Origin: Pseudomonas fragi
GTDB lineage: Bacteria > Pseudomonadota > Gammaproteobacteria > Pseudomonadales > Pseudomonadaceae
Length of the DNA: 64,000 nucleotides
Direction of reading: 5' to 3'
NCBI RefSeq assembly: GCF_900105835.1
Contig: NZ_LT629783.1
Span: 3,122,501 to 3,186,500, forward strand
Each line of letters starts with the position of its first letter. Position 1 is the first letter of the stretch. Positions 27,712-35,815 of this stretch are shown here, one piece after another. The notes beneath the pieces were generated by a model. That model saw only the letters and a list, made by a program, of their open reading frames with translations, made no database searches and was not told the origin of the DNA. Both the position numbers and the translations under genes were made by a program.

Positions 27712-27834
27712 CGTCGCGCCTCTTCTCTTGGGCGCCCGCAGGCGCGTCAAAAAACAACAAGCCACGTGGAGGATCCGACGTGGCTTGTTATAGGAATTAA
27801 GGCCGGTCAAGCCAGCCGAAGGCCGCGCAGTATA
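27712..27834 (-). promoter_or_regulatory. purE promoter and structured leader (possible attenuator)
   Basis: A -10 TATACT (27829-27834, minus strand) with a weak -35 places transcription start near 27822. The leader then forms a perfect 12-bp hairpin (arms 27778-27789 and 27756-27767) followed by a T6 tract, an intrinsic terminator before purE. TGGCTTG at 27808-27814 can pair with CAAGCCA in the terminator's first arm. CGCGCCT (27740-27746) can pair with AGGCGCG (27715-27721) and hide the ribosome site. The hairpin could also end the upstream LysR transcript. Confidence 0.6.
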
Positions 27835-27942
27835 CCCCAAACATGTGCCTTGAAAGCACCTTTGGCGACCATCTGTCTTGACCGGCAAAAACCGCCCGGA
27901 CGCCCGGTTTTATTGACTCTTAGGTCAGGGTAAAAAATCGGT

Positions 27943-28860
27943 TCAGGTGGGCACTGGTGCCTGGCCGGTCGGGTTCTCCAGCTTGCGCCACAACAACCGC
28001 ACGTTGGCCTTGCGCACCAGGGCACAGCGGTACAGGCGAATCTCCAGCGGCACATGCCATTGCGGTCCACCGCACACCACCAGCTCGCCCCGCGCCAGCT
28101 CGGCACGCACGCTCAAATGTGGCACCCAGGCGATGCCCAACCCTTCGAGCGCCATGCTTTTAAGGCTGTCGGCCATCGCGGTCTCATAGATAGTGGTAAA
28201 ACGCAGGCTACGCTGGCGCAGCAGCAAATTCACCGAGCGACCCAAAAATGCCCCGGCGCTATAGGCCAGCAACGGCACACTGGCATCGCCTTCCAGATCG
28301 AACAACGGCTTGCCGTCGGCATCGGCCGCGCACACCGGGAGCATTTCGGTATTACCCAGGTGCAGGGACGGGAAAATTTCCGGATCCATCTGCAAGGCCG
28401 CATCAGGATCGTAAAAAGCCAGCATCAAATCGCAGCCGCCTTCGCGCAAAGCATGCACGGCGTCTCCGACGTTAGTCGCAACCAGCCGTGTGGCGATGTT
28501 CAGCCCTTCATTGCGCAATTGGGCGATCCAGCGCGGGAAAAATCCCAGTGCCAGGGAGTGCGCCGCAGCCACTTGCATGACCTCGCCCTGCCCGCCTTCG
28601 AGGTGATGCAGGTGACGCAACACCTCACCCAACTGCTCGACCACGGTGCGCGCCGTGACCAAAAACAGCTGACCGGCCGCAGTCAACTCCACCGGGGTGC
28701 GGGAACGATTCACCAAGGTCAGCCCCAGCGCCGCTTCCAGGCTGCGAATACGCCGGCTGAAAGCCGGCTGAGTGACGAAGCGGCGCTCTGCTGCCTGGGA
28801 AAAACTGCGGGTCGCAGCCAAGGCACTGAAGTCCTCCAACCATTTACTTTCGAGATTCAT
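27943..28860 (-). CDS. LysR-family regulator divergent from aspA
   Basis: A 305-residue LysR protein. The N-terminus WLEDFSALAATRSFSQAAE and VTQPAFSRRIRSLEAALG is the DNA-binding winged helix; an effector domain follows. The ATG has GGAGG five bases upstream. It is transcribed away from aspA with 180 bases between, so aspartate ammonia-lyase, and perhaps the amino-acid transporter and asparaginase beyond, are its likely targets. The effector is unknown. Confidence 0.88.
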   Translation of the reverse strand: MNLESKWLEDFSALAATRSFSQAAERRFVTQPAFSRRIRSLEAALGLTLVNRSRTPVELTAAGQLFLVTARTVVEQLGEVLRHLHHLEGGQGEVMQVAAAHSLALGFFPRWIAQLRNEGLNIATRLVATNVGDAVHALREGGCDLMLAFYDPDAALQMDPEIFPSLHLGNTEMLPVCAADADGKPLFDLEGDASVPLLAYSAGAFLGRSVNLLLRQRSLRFTTIYETAMADSLKSMALEGLGIAWVPHLSVRAELARGELVVCGGPQWHVPLEIRLYRCALVRKANVRLLWRKLENPTGQAPVPT

Positions 28861-29040
28861 CGAGTCCTCCCGGACGCGCACCAAAATGGGTCACACGCTC
28901 GACGCGCCTGCCGCGTCACGTCGCTATTATGCCGTTTATGCATAGGATAGTGTTTAAAGGCATTGGCCCAAAATAGACTGCAGGCCTAGGATTCGCAGCG
29001 TTCCGGCCCAGACCGGGTTCATATCGAGATGATTTCTATC

Positions 29041-30465
29041 ATGTCCTCCGCTGCATCTTTCCGTACCGAAAAAGACCTGCTTGGCGTACTCGAAGTACCC
29101 GCTCAAGCGTATTACGGCATCCAGACCCTGCGAGCGGTGAACAACTTCCGTCTCTCGGGCGTTCCGATTTCGCATTACCCGAAGCTGGTTGTGGGCCTGG
29201 CCATGGTGAAACAGGCCGCTGCTGACGCCAACCGTGAGTTGGGTCATCTCAGCGATGCCAAGCACGCAGCCATCAGCGAAGCCTGTGCACGTCTGATCCG
29301 CGGCGATTTCCACGAAGAGTTCGTGGTGGACATGATTCAAGGCGGCGCTGGCACTTCAACCAACATGAATGCCAACGAAGTCATCGCCAACATCGCGCTG
29401 GAGGCCATGGGCCATCAGAAGGGCGAATACCAATACCTGCACCCGAACAACGACGTCAACATGGCGCAGTCGACCAACGACGCCTACCCGACGGCCATCC
29501 GTCTGGGCCTGTTGCTGGGTCACGACGCACTGCTGGCCAGCCTCGACAGCCTGATCCAGTCGTTCGCGGCCAAAGGCGTCGAGTTCAGCCACGTCCTGAA
29601 AATGGGCCGTACCCAGCTGCAAGACGCCGTGCCGATGACCCTGGGTCAAGAGTTCCGCGCCTTCGCCACGACATTGAGTGAAGACCTGGCCCGCCTGAAA
29701 ACCCTGGCGCCAGAGCTGCTGACTGAAGTGAACCTGGGTGGCACCGCCATCGGTACTGGCATCAACGCCGACCCGCGCTACCAGATGCTGGCCGTGAACC
29801 GCCTGGCGACCATCAGCGGTCACCCGCTGGTACCGGCTGCCGACCTGATCGAAGCCACTTCCGACATGGGCGCCTTCGTACTGTTCTCCGGCATGCTCAA
29901 GCGTACCGCGGTCAAGCTGTCGAAGATCTGCAACGACTTGCGCCTGCTGTCCAGCGGCCCACGCACTGGCATCAACGAAATCAACCTGCCAGCACGTCAG
30001 CCAGGCAGCTCGATCATGCCAGGCAAGGTCAACCCGGTTATCCCGGAAGCCGTCAACCAGGTGGCGTTCCAGATCATCGGTAACGACCTGGCCCTGACCA
30101 TCGCCGCCGAAGGTGGCCAGCTGCAACTGAACGTGATGGAGCCGCTGATCGCATTCAAGATCTTCGACTCGATCCGCCTGCTGCAACGCGCCATGGACAT
30201 GCTGCGCGAGCACTGCATCACCGGCATCACGGCCAACGAAGCGCGCTGCCGTGAACTGGTCGAGCACTCGATTGGTCTGGTGACTGCACTTAACCCGTAC
30301 ATCGGCTATGAAAACGCCACCCGCATCGCCCGTATCGCTCTTGAAAGCGGCCGCGGCGTGCTGGAACTGGTGCGCGAAGAAGGCTTGCTCGACGACGCCA
30401 TGCTCGACGACATCCTGCGCCCGGAAAACATGATTGCTCCGCGTCTGGTGCCTCTCAAGGCCTGA
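29041..30465 (+). CDS. aspA: Aspartate ammonia-lyase
   Basis: A 474-residue fumarase/aspartase superfamily enzyme with the signature GSSIMPGKVNP from residue 322, preceded by GGAGTSTNMNANEV and TNDAYPTAIR. It deaminates aspartate to fumarate and ammonia, linking amino acids to the TCA cycle. It is full length. I placed the start at the second ATG, which matches known Pseudomonas AspA N-termini (SSAASFRTEKDLLG); an ATG four codons upstream is also possible. A strong terminator follows. Confidence 0.95.
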   Translation: MSSAASFRTEKDLLGVLEVPAQAYYGIQTLRAVNNFRLSGVPISHYPKLVVGLAMVKQAAADANRELGHLSDAKHAAISEACARLIRGDFHEEFVVDMIQGGAGTSTNMNANEVIANIALEAMGHQKGEYQYLHPNNDVNMAQSTNDAYPTAIRLGLLLGHDALLASLDSLIQSFAAKGVEFSHVLKMGRTQLQDAVPMTLGQEFRAFATTLSEDLARLKTLAPELLTEVNLGGTAIGTGINADPRYQMLAVNRLATISGHPLVPAADLIEATSDMGAFVLFSGMLKRTAVKLSKICNDLRLLSSGPRTGINEINLPARQPGSSIMPGKVNPVIPEAVNQVAFQIIGNDLALTIAAEGGQLQLNVMEPLIAFKIFDSIRLLQRAMDMLREHCITGITANEARCRELVEHSIGLVTALNPYIGYENATRIARIALESGRGVLELVREEGLLDDAMLDDILRPENMIAPRLVPLKA

Positions 30466-30522
30466 TGCTGTAACACGCTCAACGCTCACCAGGTCGAGGG
30501 ACTAGACACCTCTCACCTTTTG

Positions 30523-30557
30523 AGGGCTTGCAGACACGTCTGCAGGCCCTTTTTTTT
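30523..30557 (+). terminator. Intrinsic terminator after aspA
   Basis: Stem AGGGCTTGCAGAC / GTCTGCAGGCCCT (with one GU pair) followed by eight T residues. Strong terminator. Confidence 0.93.
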
Positions 30558-30573
30558 GGCCTGAAATTTTGAA

Positions 30574-30687
30574 GCCCCTCACCCTGCCCCCTCTCCCGGA
30601 GGTAGAGGGCACCACAGGCAAAAGCAGATCTGCGTAACGCCACCAATCGAGCCCCCTCTCCCTTTGGGAGAGGGCTGGGGTGAGGGC
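30574..30687. repeat. Long inverted repeat of the CCCTCTCCC type, copy 1
   Basis: The ends GCCCCTCACCC and GGGGTGAGGGC are complementary, and inside each end is a short self-pairing CCCTCTCCC-GGAGGTAGAGGG type hairpin. The middle is unique. A second member with the same ends is at 44226-44370. This family is distinct from the GAGCGGGCTTGC REP elements. It follows the aspA terminator. The rest of the aspA-symporter gap (30688-30967) contains only a possible promoter (TATAGT near 30774) and a GAGGAA ribosome site. Confidence 0.75.
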
Positions 30688-30967
30688 ATATACGACTCAA
30701 AATGAAGCCATATCAGACAACCAGCACATGAAAATTCAGTCACTTATGCAGACGCTTCCCACACTCCTAGGTATAGTGCCGGCCCTCTTCCTGTGCCCGG
30801 CCCCAGCACCAGCGGCCATCGTCAGCACGGAAACAGCATCGTAAACCAAGCAGCAACATGGCCAGGGTCGCCTTGATCGCCTACGTTTATGCCTTGCTCA
30901 AGCAGGTGTAACGCGATATTTCGACCCGCCCGTGTTGCCATCAGATAAAAACAGCGAGGAATAATCC

Positions 30968-32389
30968 ATGCTTGAAGTCATCAATGACTTCCTCTCAGGG
31001 AAAGTGCTAATCGTGCTCATGGTCGGGCTCGGTGGCTACTTCACGATCCGCTCGCGTTTCGTTCAGTTTCGTTACTTCCTGCACATGTTTTCGGTATTCA
31101 AGGACAGTCTGCGCAGCAGCGCCGGTGAGTTGAGCTCGTTTCAGGCATTGATGCTGAGCCTGGCCGGCCGTGTGGGCGCGGGCAACATTGCCGGCGTCGG
31201 TATTGCCGTGACCCTGGGCGGCCCCGGTGCCGTGTTCTGGATGTGGGTGACCGCACTGGTCGGCATGTCCAGCAGCCTGATCGAATGCTCCCTGGGCCAG
31301 CTGTACAAGCGTCGGGACTCGGAAGGTCAACTGCGCGGCGGCCCTTCCTTCTATATGAAGTACGGCCTGGGCAAAGCCTGGATGGGTAAACTGATGGCAG
31401 TTTTGCTGCTGATCACCTTCGGTTTTGCCTTCATGGGCCTGCAAGCCCATGCCGTGACCCACTCGTTGCAAGACGCCTTCGGCTTCAAGGTCAACTACTC
31501 GGGCCTGGCCATCGCCATCCTGCTGGGTCTGGTGTTTATCGGCGGTATCAAGCGTATCGCTTCGGTGGCCGACCTGCTGGTACCGGTCAAGACCCTGGCC
31601 TATATCTCGGTCACCCTGTATGTGATCGTGCTGCAATTCGACCATGTGCCCGCCATGCTGGGTCATATCGTTAAAAGCGCCTTCGGCCTGGACCCGGTGT
31701 TCGGTGGCCTGATCGGCAGTGCGATCGTGATGGGCGTCAAACGTGGCGTGTTCGCCAACGAAGCTGGTCTGGGCAGTGCCCCGAACGTGGCCGCCGTGGC
31801 CGATGTTGAACACCCGATCGCCCAAGGCGTGGTGCAGGCGTTCAGCGTATTCCTCGATACCTTCGTGATCTGCACCTGTACGGCCTTGCTGATTCTGTTG
31901 TCGGGCTTCTACACCCCGGGCTTTGAAGGCGACGGCATTGCCCTGACCCAGAACTCCCTGGCAGCCGTAGTGGGTGAATGGGGTCGTGTGTTTATCAGCG
32001 TGGCCCTGGCCCTGTTCGTGTTCACCTCGATGCTCTACAACTACTATCTGGGCGAGAACAACCTGCGCTTTTTGGTTGGCGAAAGCCGCAAGGCGCTGAT
32101 GGGTTACCGCGCCCTGGTACTGGTGCTGATCTTTTGGGGCTCGATCGAGAACCTGCAAACGGTCTTCGCCTTTGCCGACATTGCCATGACCATGCTGGCC
32201 TTCGTCAACCTGGTCGCCCTGGCCATGCTCTTCAAGATCTGCATGCGCGTGCTCAAGGATTACGATGACCAGCGCCGCGCGGGGATCAAGACACCCGTGT
32301 TCGATTCCAGTAAATTCCCGGACCTGGATCTCGATCTGAAGGCCTGGCCGCCAAAGCCGGCCGCCAAGGCCGAAGACACACAACGCTGA
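30968..32389 (+). CDS. Alanine/glycine:cation symporter (AGCS) family protein
   Basis: A 473-residue membrane transporter with about ten or more hydrophobic helices and the AGCS signatures LAGRVGAGNIAGVGIAVTLGG and GVKRGVFANEAGLGSAPN. These carriers import alanine, glycine or related amino acids with Na+ or H+. Its place between aspA and asparaginase suggests that it serves aspartate/asparagine or alanine use. It is a single gene between its own promoter and a strong terminator. Confidence 0.92.
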   Translation: MLEVINDFLSGKVLIVLMVGLGGYFTIRSRFVQFRYFLHMFSVFKDSLRSSAGELSSFQALMLSLAGRVGAGNIAGVGIAVTLGGPGAVFWMWVTALVGMSSSLIECSLGQLYKRRDSEGQLRGGPSFYMKYGLGKAWMGKLMAVLLLITFGFAFMGLQAHAVTHSLQDAFGFKVNYSGLAIAILLGLVFIGGIKRIASVADLLVPVKTLAYISVTLYVIVLQFDHVPAMLGHIVKSAFGLDPVFGGLIGSAIVMGVKRGVFANEAGLGSAPNVAAVADVEHPIAQGVVQAFSVFLDTFVICTCTALLILLSGFYTPGFEGDGIALTQNSLAAVVGEWGRVFISVALALFVFTSMLYNYYLGENNLRFLVGESRKALMGYRALVLVLIFWGSIENLQTVFAFADIAMTMLAFVNLVALAMLFKICMRVLKDYDDQRRAGIKTPVFDSSKFPDLDLDLKAWPPKPAAKAEDTQR

Positions 32390-32395
32390 TACTTG

Positions 32396-32427
32396 ACGCG
32401 GCGGTTCTCCAGAACCGCCGCGTTTTT
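32396..32427 (+). terminator. Intrinsic terminator after the AGCS gene
   Basis: Stem ACGCGGCGGTTCT / AGAACCGCCGCGT with a tiny loop, followed by TTTT. The asparaginase gene starts 19 bases later, so its transcription must pass this site or begin within it. Confidence 0.92.
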
Positions 32428-32445
32428 GCTTATGGGGACTCAACA

Positions 32446-33450
32446 ATGACCGCAGCCACTCATCACACCGCCCAACGCGTCAGGGTGCTCTACACCGGCG
32501 GCACCATCGGCATGCAGGCCAGCGCCAGCGGCCTGGCGCCAGCCTCGGGTTTTGAAGCGCGCATGAGCGAGCACCTGGCCAGCCAACCGCAGTTACAAGT
32601 GCCACAGTGGTCCTTTCGCGAAATGAGCCCGCTGATCGACAGCGCCAACATGACCCCGGCCTACTGGCTGCGCCTGCGGGCCGCGATCATCGAAGCCGTG
32701 GACAAGGATGGCTGCGATGGCGTCCTGGTCCTGCATGGCACAGACACGCTGGCCTACAGCGCTGCGGCCATGTGCTTTCAACTGCTGGGCTTGCCGGCGC
32801 CGGTGCTGTTTACCGGCTCCATGCTGCCAGCGGGCGTACCCGACAGCGATGCCTGGGAAAACGTCAGTGGTGCCTTGCAGGCGCTGGGCCAAGGCCAGCC
32901 GCATGGCGTGCAGCTGTACTTTCACGGCAAGCTGATGGCACCCACACGCTGCGCCAAAGTGCGCAGCTTTGGCCGAAACCCATTTGTGACACTGACACGC
33001 AACGGCGGCGGAGCCAGGGCGACTTCCCTCCCGGCCGAACTGGCCTACAGCCACCCCAAACATGAGGCCAGCGTGGGTGTGTTGCCGCTGGTGCCGGGCA
33101 TTGGCGCGGCCCAGCTCGACGCCCTGCTCAACAGCGGGATCGAGGCCCTGGTACTGGAGTGCTTCGGCAGCGGCACCGGCCCCAGTGACAACCCGGACTT
33201 TCTCGCCAGCCTGCAACGGGCGCAGGAAAACGGCATCGTGATTGTGGCTATCACCCAATGCCATGAAGGCGGTGTGGAACTGGACGTGTACGAAGCAGGC
33301 AGCCGCTTGCGTGGGGCGGGCGTACTCTCGGGCGGCGGCATGACCCGTGAGGCCGTGTTCGGCAAGCTGCATGCGTTGCTGGGCGCCGACCTTCCCCTGG
33401 CTGAAGTGCGCCGGCTGGTCGAGCTGGATGTGTGCGGGGAGCTGGCGTAA
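32446..33450 (+). CDS. L-asparaginase, cytoplasmic type
   Basis: A 334-residue asparaginase/glutaminase family enzyme without signal peptide. The two catalytic threonine motifs are present: YTGGTIG (Thr20) and HGTDTLAY (Thr99-Asp100). It hydrolyses asparagine to aspartate and ammonia, supplying the substrate of AspA encoded 2 kb upstream. GGGGA upstream of the ATG is the ribosome site. The lack of a signal peptide argues for the AnsA (type I) group; whether it also uses glutamine is unknown. Confidence 0.9.
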   Translation: MTAATHHTAQRVRVLYTGGTIGMQASASGLAPASGFEARMSEHLASQPQLQVPQWSFREMSPLIDSANMTPAYWLRLRAAIIEAVDKDGCDGVLVLHGTDTLAYSAAAMCFQLLGLPAPVLFTGSMLPAGVPDSDAWENVSGALQALGQGQPHGVQLYFHGKLMAPTRCAKVRSFGRNPFVTLTRNGGGARATSLPAELAYSHPKHEASVGVLPLVPGIGAAQLDALLNSGIEALVLECFGSGTGPSDNPDFLASLQRAQENGIVIVAITQCHEGGVELDVYEAGSRLRGAGVLSGGGMTREAVFGKLHALLGADLPLAEVRRLVELDVCGELA

Positions 33451-33560
33451 AGGCCACTCCAGCGGCGGCTACTGGAATTCCTACGGGGTTTGTGGCTGCC
33501 GTGGGCATCCCCCGGCACACAACTTGCTCGTTTCCTGCACCTCTCAGGCAGGAAACGGGC

Positions 33561-34553
33561 ATGCTCCATTCTCATCTCACCACGCTCAACGCCGTCTCGC
33601 TGGTGCTCAGCACCTTCAACGCCGAAGGCCTGCCCAGCGAAGCGCTGTTGGCCGGTAGCGGTATCCGCGCAGCGGACTTGAGCCGTGCGGACACGCGCAT
33701 CACCACCAACCAGGAAATGCGCGTATGCGCCAATGCCGTAGCCCTGCGCCGCGAAATCGGCCTGGAACTGGGGCGACGTATGCATGTGTCGTCCTACGGC
33801 ATGCTCGGTTACGCCTTACTCACCAGTGCCACCTTAGGTGACGCATTGCGTCTGGCTTTACGCTACCCGGCGCTGCTGGGAACACTTTTTGAGCTGAGCC
33901 TGGAGGTCGAAGGCGAACAGGTCTGGTTCTGCGCCAATGGTTATGCCGAGAACCCGCAAATGGCGGTGTTCAATACCGAGCTGTGCCTGGCCTCGCTCAA
34001 GGTCATTTGTGAAGACCTGCTGGGCCAACGGTTGCCACTATCAGGGGCACGCTTTGCCCACAGCGCACCGGACTACCACGCCCGCTACGGGCTAAGTTTC
34101 GATTGCCCGCGCCAGTTCGAGGCCCACGGCAATGGTTTTGCCTTCGCCAAACACTGGCTCGAGCAGCCTTTGCCACTGGCCGACACCGTCACCCATCAGG
34201 CGATGGCCGAGCGCTGTCGCAAACAGAATCTGGAATTCACCGGGCGGCAAACCTGGCTGGAGCGTATTCGTCAGTTACTGGCTGCACAACTGCATGCCGC
34301 CCCCGGGCTTGAAGGCCTGGCCGAACAAATGAACTGCTCGCCACGCACCCTGCGCCGGCATTTGCACGATGTGGGCTGCAGCTACCAGACACTGCTCGAC
34401 GACCTGCGCTTTGAGCGAGCCAAGCTGCTGCTCAACGACACCGAATGGCCCATCTACCAGATTGCCGAAGCCCTGGGCTTCAGTGAAACCGCCAGCTTTC
34501 GCCATGCGTTTGTGCGCTGGAGCGGGGTCGCACCCAGCCAGTTTCGAGCCTGA
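33561..34553 (+). CDS. AraC-family regulator with N-terminal Arabinose_bd-like domain
   Basis: A 330-residue regulator. Residues 1-200 resemble the N-terminal sensing domain of OruR/ArgR-like AraC proteins (SSYGMLGYALLTSATLGDALRLALRYPALLG). The C-terminal 100 residues are a double helix-turn-helix: GLAEQMNCSPRTLRRHLHD and YQIAEALGFSETASFRHAF. AGGAAA precedes the ATG. It lies 128 bases before an acetylpolyamine amidohydrolase gene in the same direction, so a polyamine-derived effector is plausible. Confidence 0.87.
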   Translation: MLHSHLTTLNAVSLVLSTFNAEGLPSEALLAGSGIRAADLSRADTRITTNQEMRVCANAVALRREIGLELGRRMHVSSYGMLGYALLTSATLGDALRLALRYPALLGTLFELSLEVEGEQVWFCANGYAENPQMAVFNTELCLASLKVICEDLLGQRLPLSGARFAHSAPDYHARYGLSFDCPRQFEAHGNGFAFAKHWLEQPLPLADTVTHQAMAERCRKQNLEFTGRQTWLERIRQLLAAQLHAAPGLEGLAEQMNCSPRTLRRHLHDVGCSYQTLLDDLRFERAKLLLNDTEWPIYQIAEALGFSETASFRHAFVRWSGVAPSQFRA

Positions 34554-34681
34554 TTCAGGGGGCCCGTTGCGGTCAGCTATTTTGGCCGTATCCATCTCGT
34601 TTTGGCCGCTCCTGCCGTTCTCTCAAACGCCCTGCGCCGCAAAACTGTAAGCCAGCGCTCAAGCCTTGGGAGAACAAGAAA

Positions 34682-35713
34682 ATGCTGACGATCTATTCGG
34701 ACGATCATCACCTGCATCATGGCCGTTGTGAGTTGATGGACGGGCAACTGATGCCCTGCTTTGAAATGCCCTCACGCGCCGACCATATTCTGCAACGTGT
34801 CCAGACTCGTGAACTCGGCCCCGTGCGTGCGCCTCAAGATTTTGGCCGTGGGCCTGTCGAGCGAATTCACAGCAGTGCTTATCTGGATTTTTTCCAGGGT
34901 GCGTGGGATCGCTGGACCGAACATGGCCGCGATGGCGACTTGCTGCCCTACACCTGGCCCGCCCGAACCTTGCGCGCCGTACTGCCCACCAGCCTGCACG
35001 GCCAGTTGGGTTATTACAGCTTCGACGGCGGCGCACCTATTACCGCAGGCACTTGGCAAGCGGCCTACAGTGCTGCGCAAGTAGCCCTGACGGCTCAAGC
35101 TGAAATTCAAAATGGCGCCCACAGCGCTTTCGCACTTTGCCGCCCGCCAGGTCATCACGCCGCAAGCGACCTGATGGGTGGTTACTGCTACCTGAACAAC
35201 GCCGCCATTGCCGCCCAGGCCTTTCTCGATCAGGGCCGCAGCAAGGTGGCGATCCTCGACGTGGACTACCATCACGGCAATGGCACGCAGTCGATTTTCT
35301 ATGACCGTAATGACGTCCTGTTTACCTCAATCCACGGCCATCCTGAAGCCGAGTTTCCGTTCTTTTTGGGCTATGAAGACGAGCTGGGTGAAGGGCCGGG
35401 TGAAGGCTTCAATTTTAATTACCCACTGCCCGCAGGCTCGGCCTGGGACCGCTGGAGCGCAGCGCTGGAATTGGCCTGCGCCGAGATTGAGCGTTACGAC
35501 GCTGATGTGATTGTGGTTTCCCTGGGTGTGGATACATTCAAGAACGACCCGATCTCCCAGTTCAAGCTCGACAGCCCGGACTACCTGCGCATGGGCGAGC
35601 GTATTGCGCGGCTGGGTAAACCGACCTTATTTGTGATGGAAGGCGGTTACGCGGTCGAAGAAATCGGCGTCAATGCGGTGAATGTGCTGGAGGGGTTTGA
35701 ACGCGCGCAATGA
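34682..35713 (+). CDS. Acetylpolyamine amidohydrolase (class II HDAC-like)
   Basis: A 343-residue histone-deacetylase-fold enzyme. Its residues fall at the same numbers as in the well studied Mycoplana acetylpolyamine amidohydrolase: Zn ligands Asp195, His197 and Asp284; catalytic His158-His159; Tyr323. It removes acetyl groups from acetylputrescine, acetylcadaverine or similar amines so they can be catabolised. The start IYSDDHHLHHGRCEL fits Pseudomonas AphA/AphB proteins. It follows an AraC regulator; a REP pair follows. Confidence 0.92.
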   Translation: MLTIYSDDHHLHHGRCELMDGQLMPCFEMPSRADHILQRVQTRELGPVRAPQDFGRGPVERIHSSAYLDFFQGAWDRWTEHGRDGDLLPYTWPARTLRAVLPTSLHGQLGYYSFDGGAPITAGTWQAAYSAAQVALTAQAEIQNGAHSAFALCRPPGHHAASDLMGGYCYLNNAAIAAQAFLDQGRSKVAILDVDYHHGNGTQSIFYDRNDVLFTSIHGHPEAEFPFFLGYEDELGEGPGEGFNFNYPLPAGSAWDRWSAALELACAEIERYDADVIVVSLGVDTFKNDPISQFKLDSPDYLRMGERIARLGKPTLFVMEGGYAVEEIGVNAVNVLEGFERAQ

Positions 35714-35725
35714 GCAAGCCCGCCC

Positions 35726-35812
35726 TGTGGGAACGGGCTTGGTCGCGCTTCAGGCGGCGGGGTTTGCCCGGATTGATGCGCTGATGCCATCGCGGGCAAG
35801 CCCGCTCCCACA
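35726..35812. repeat. REP pair 7 (diverged)
   Basis: An inverted REP pair with several changes in the left copy (GAACGGGCTTGGTCGCG), between the convergent amidohydrolase and MocR genes, with only 3 bases to the MocR stop codon. Confidence 0.85.
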
Positions 35813-35815
35813 AGT

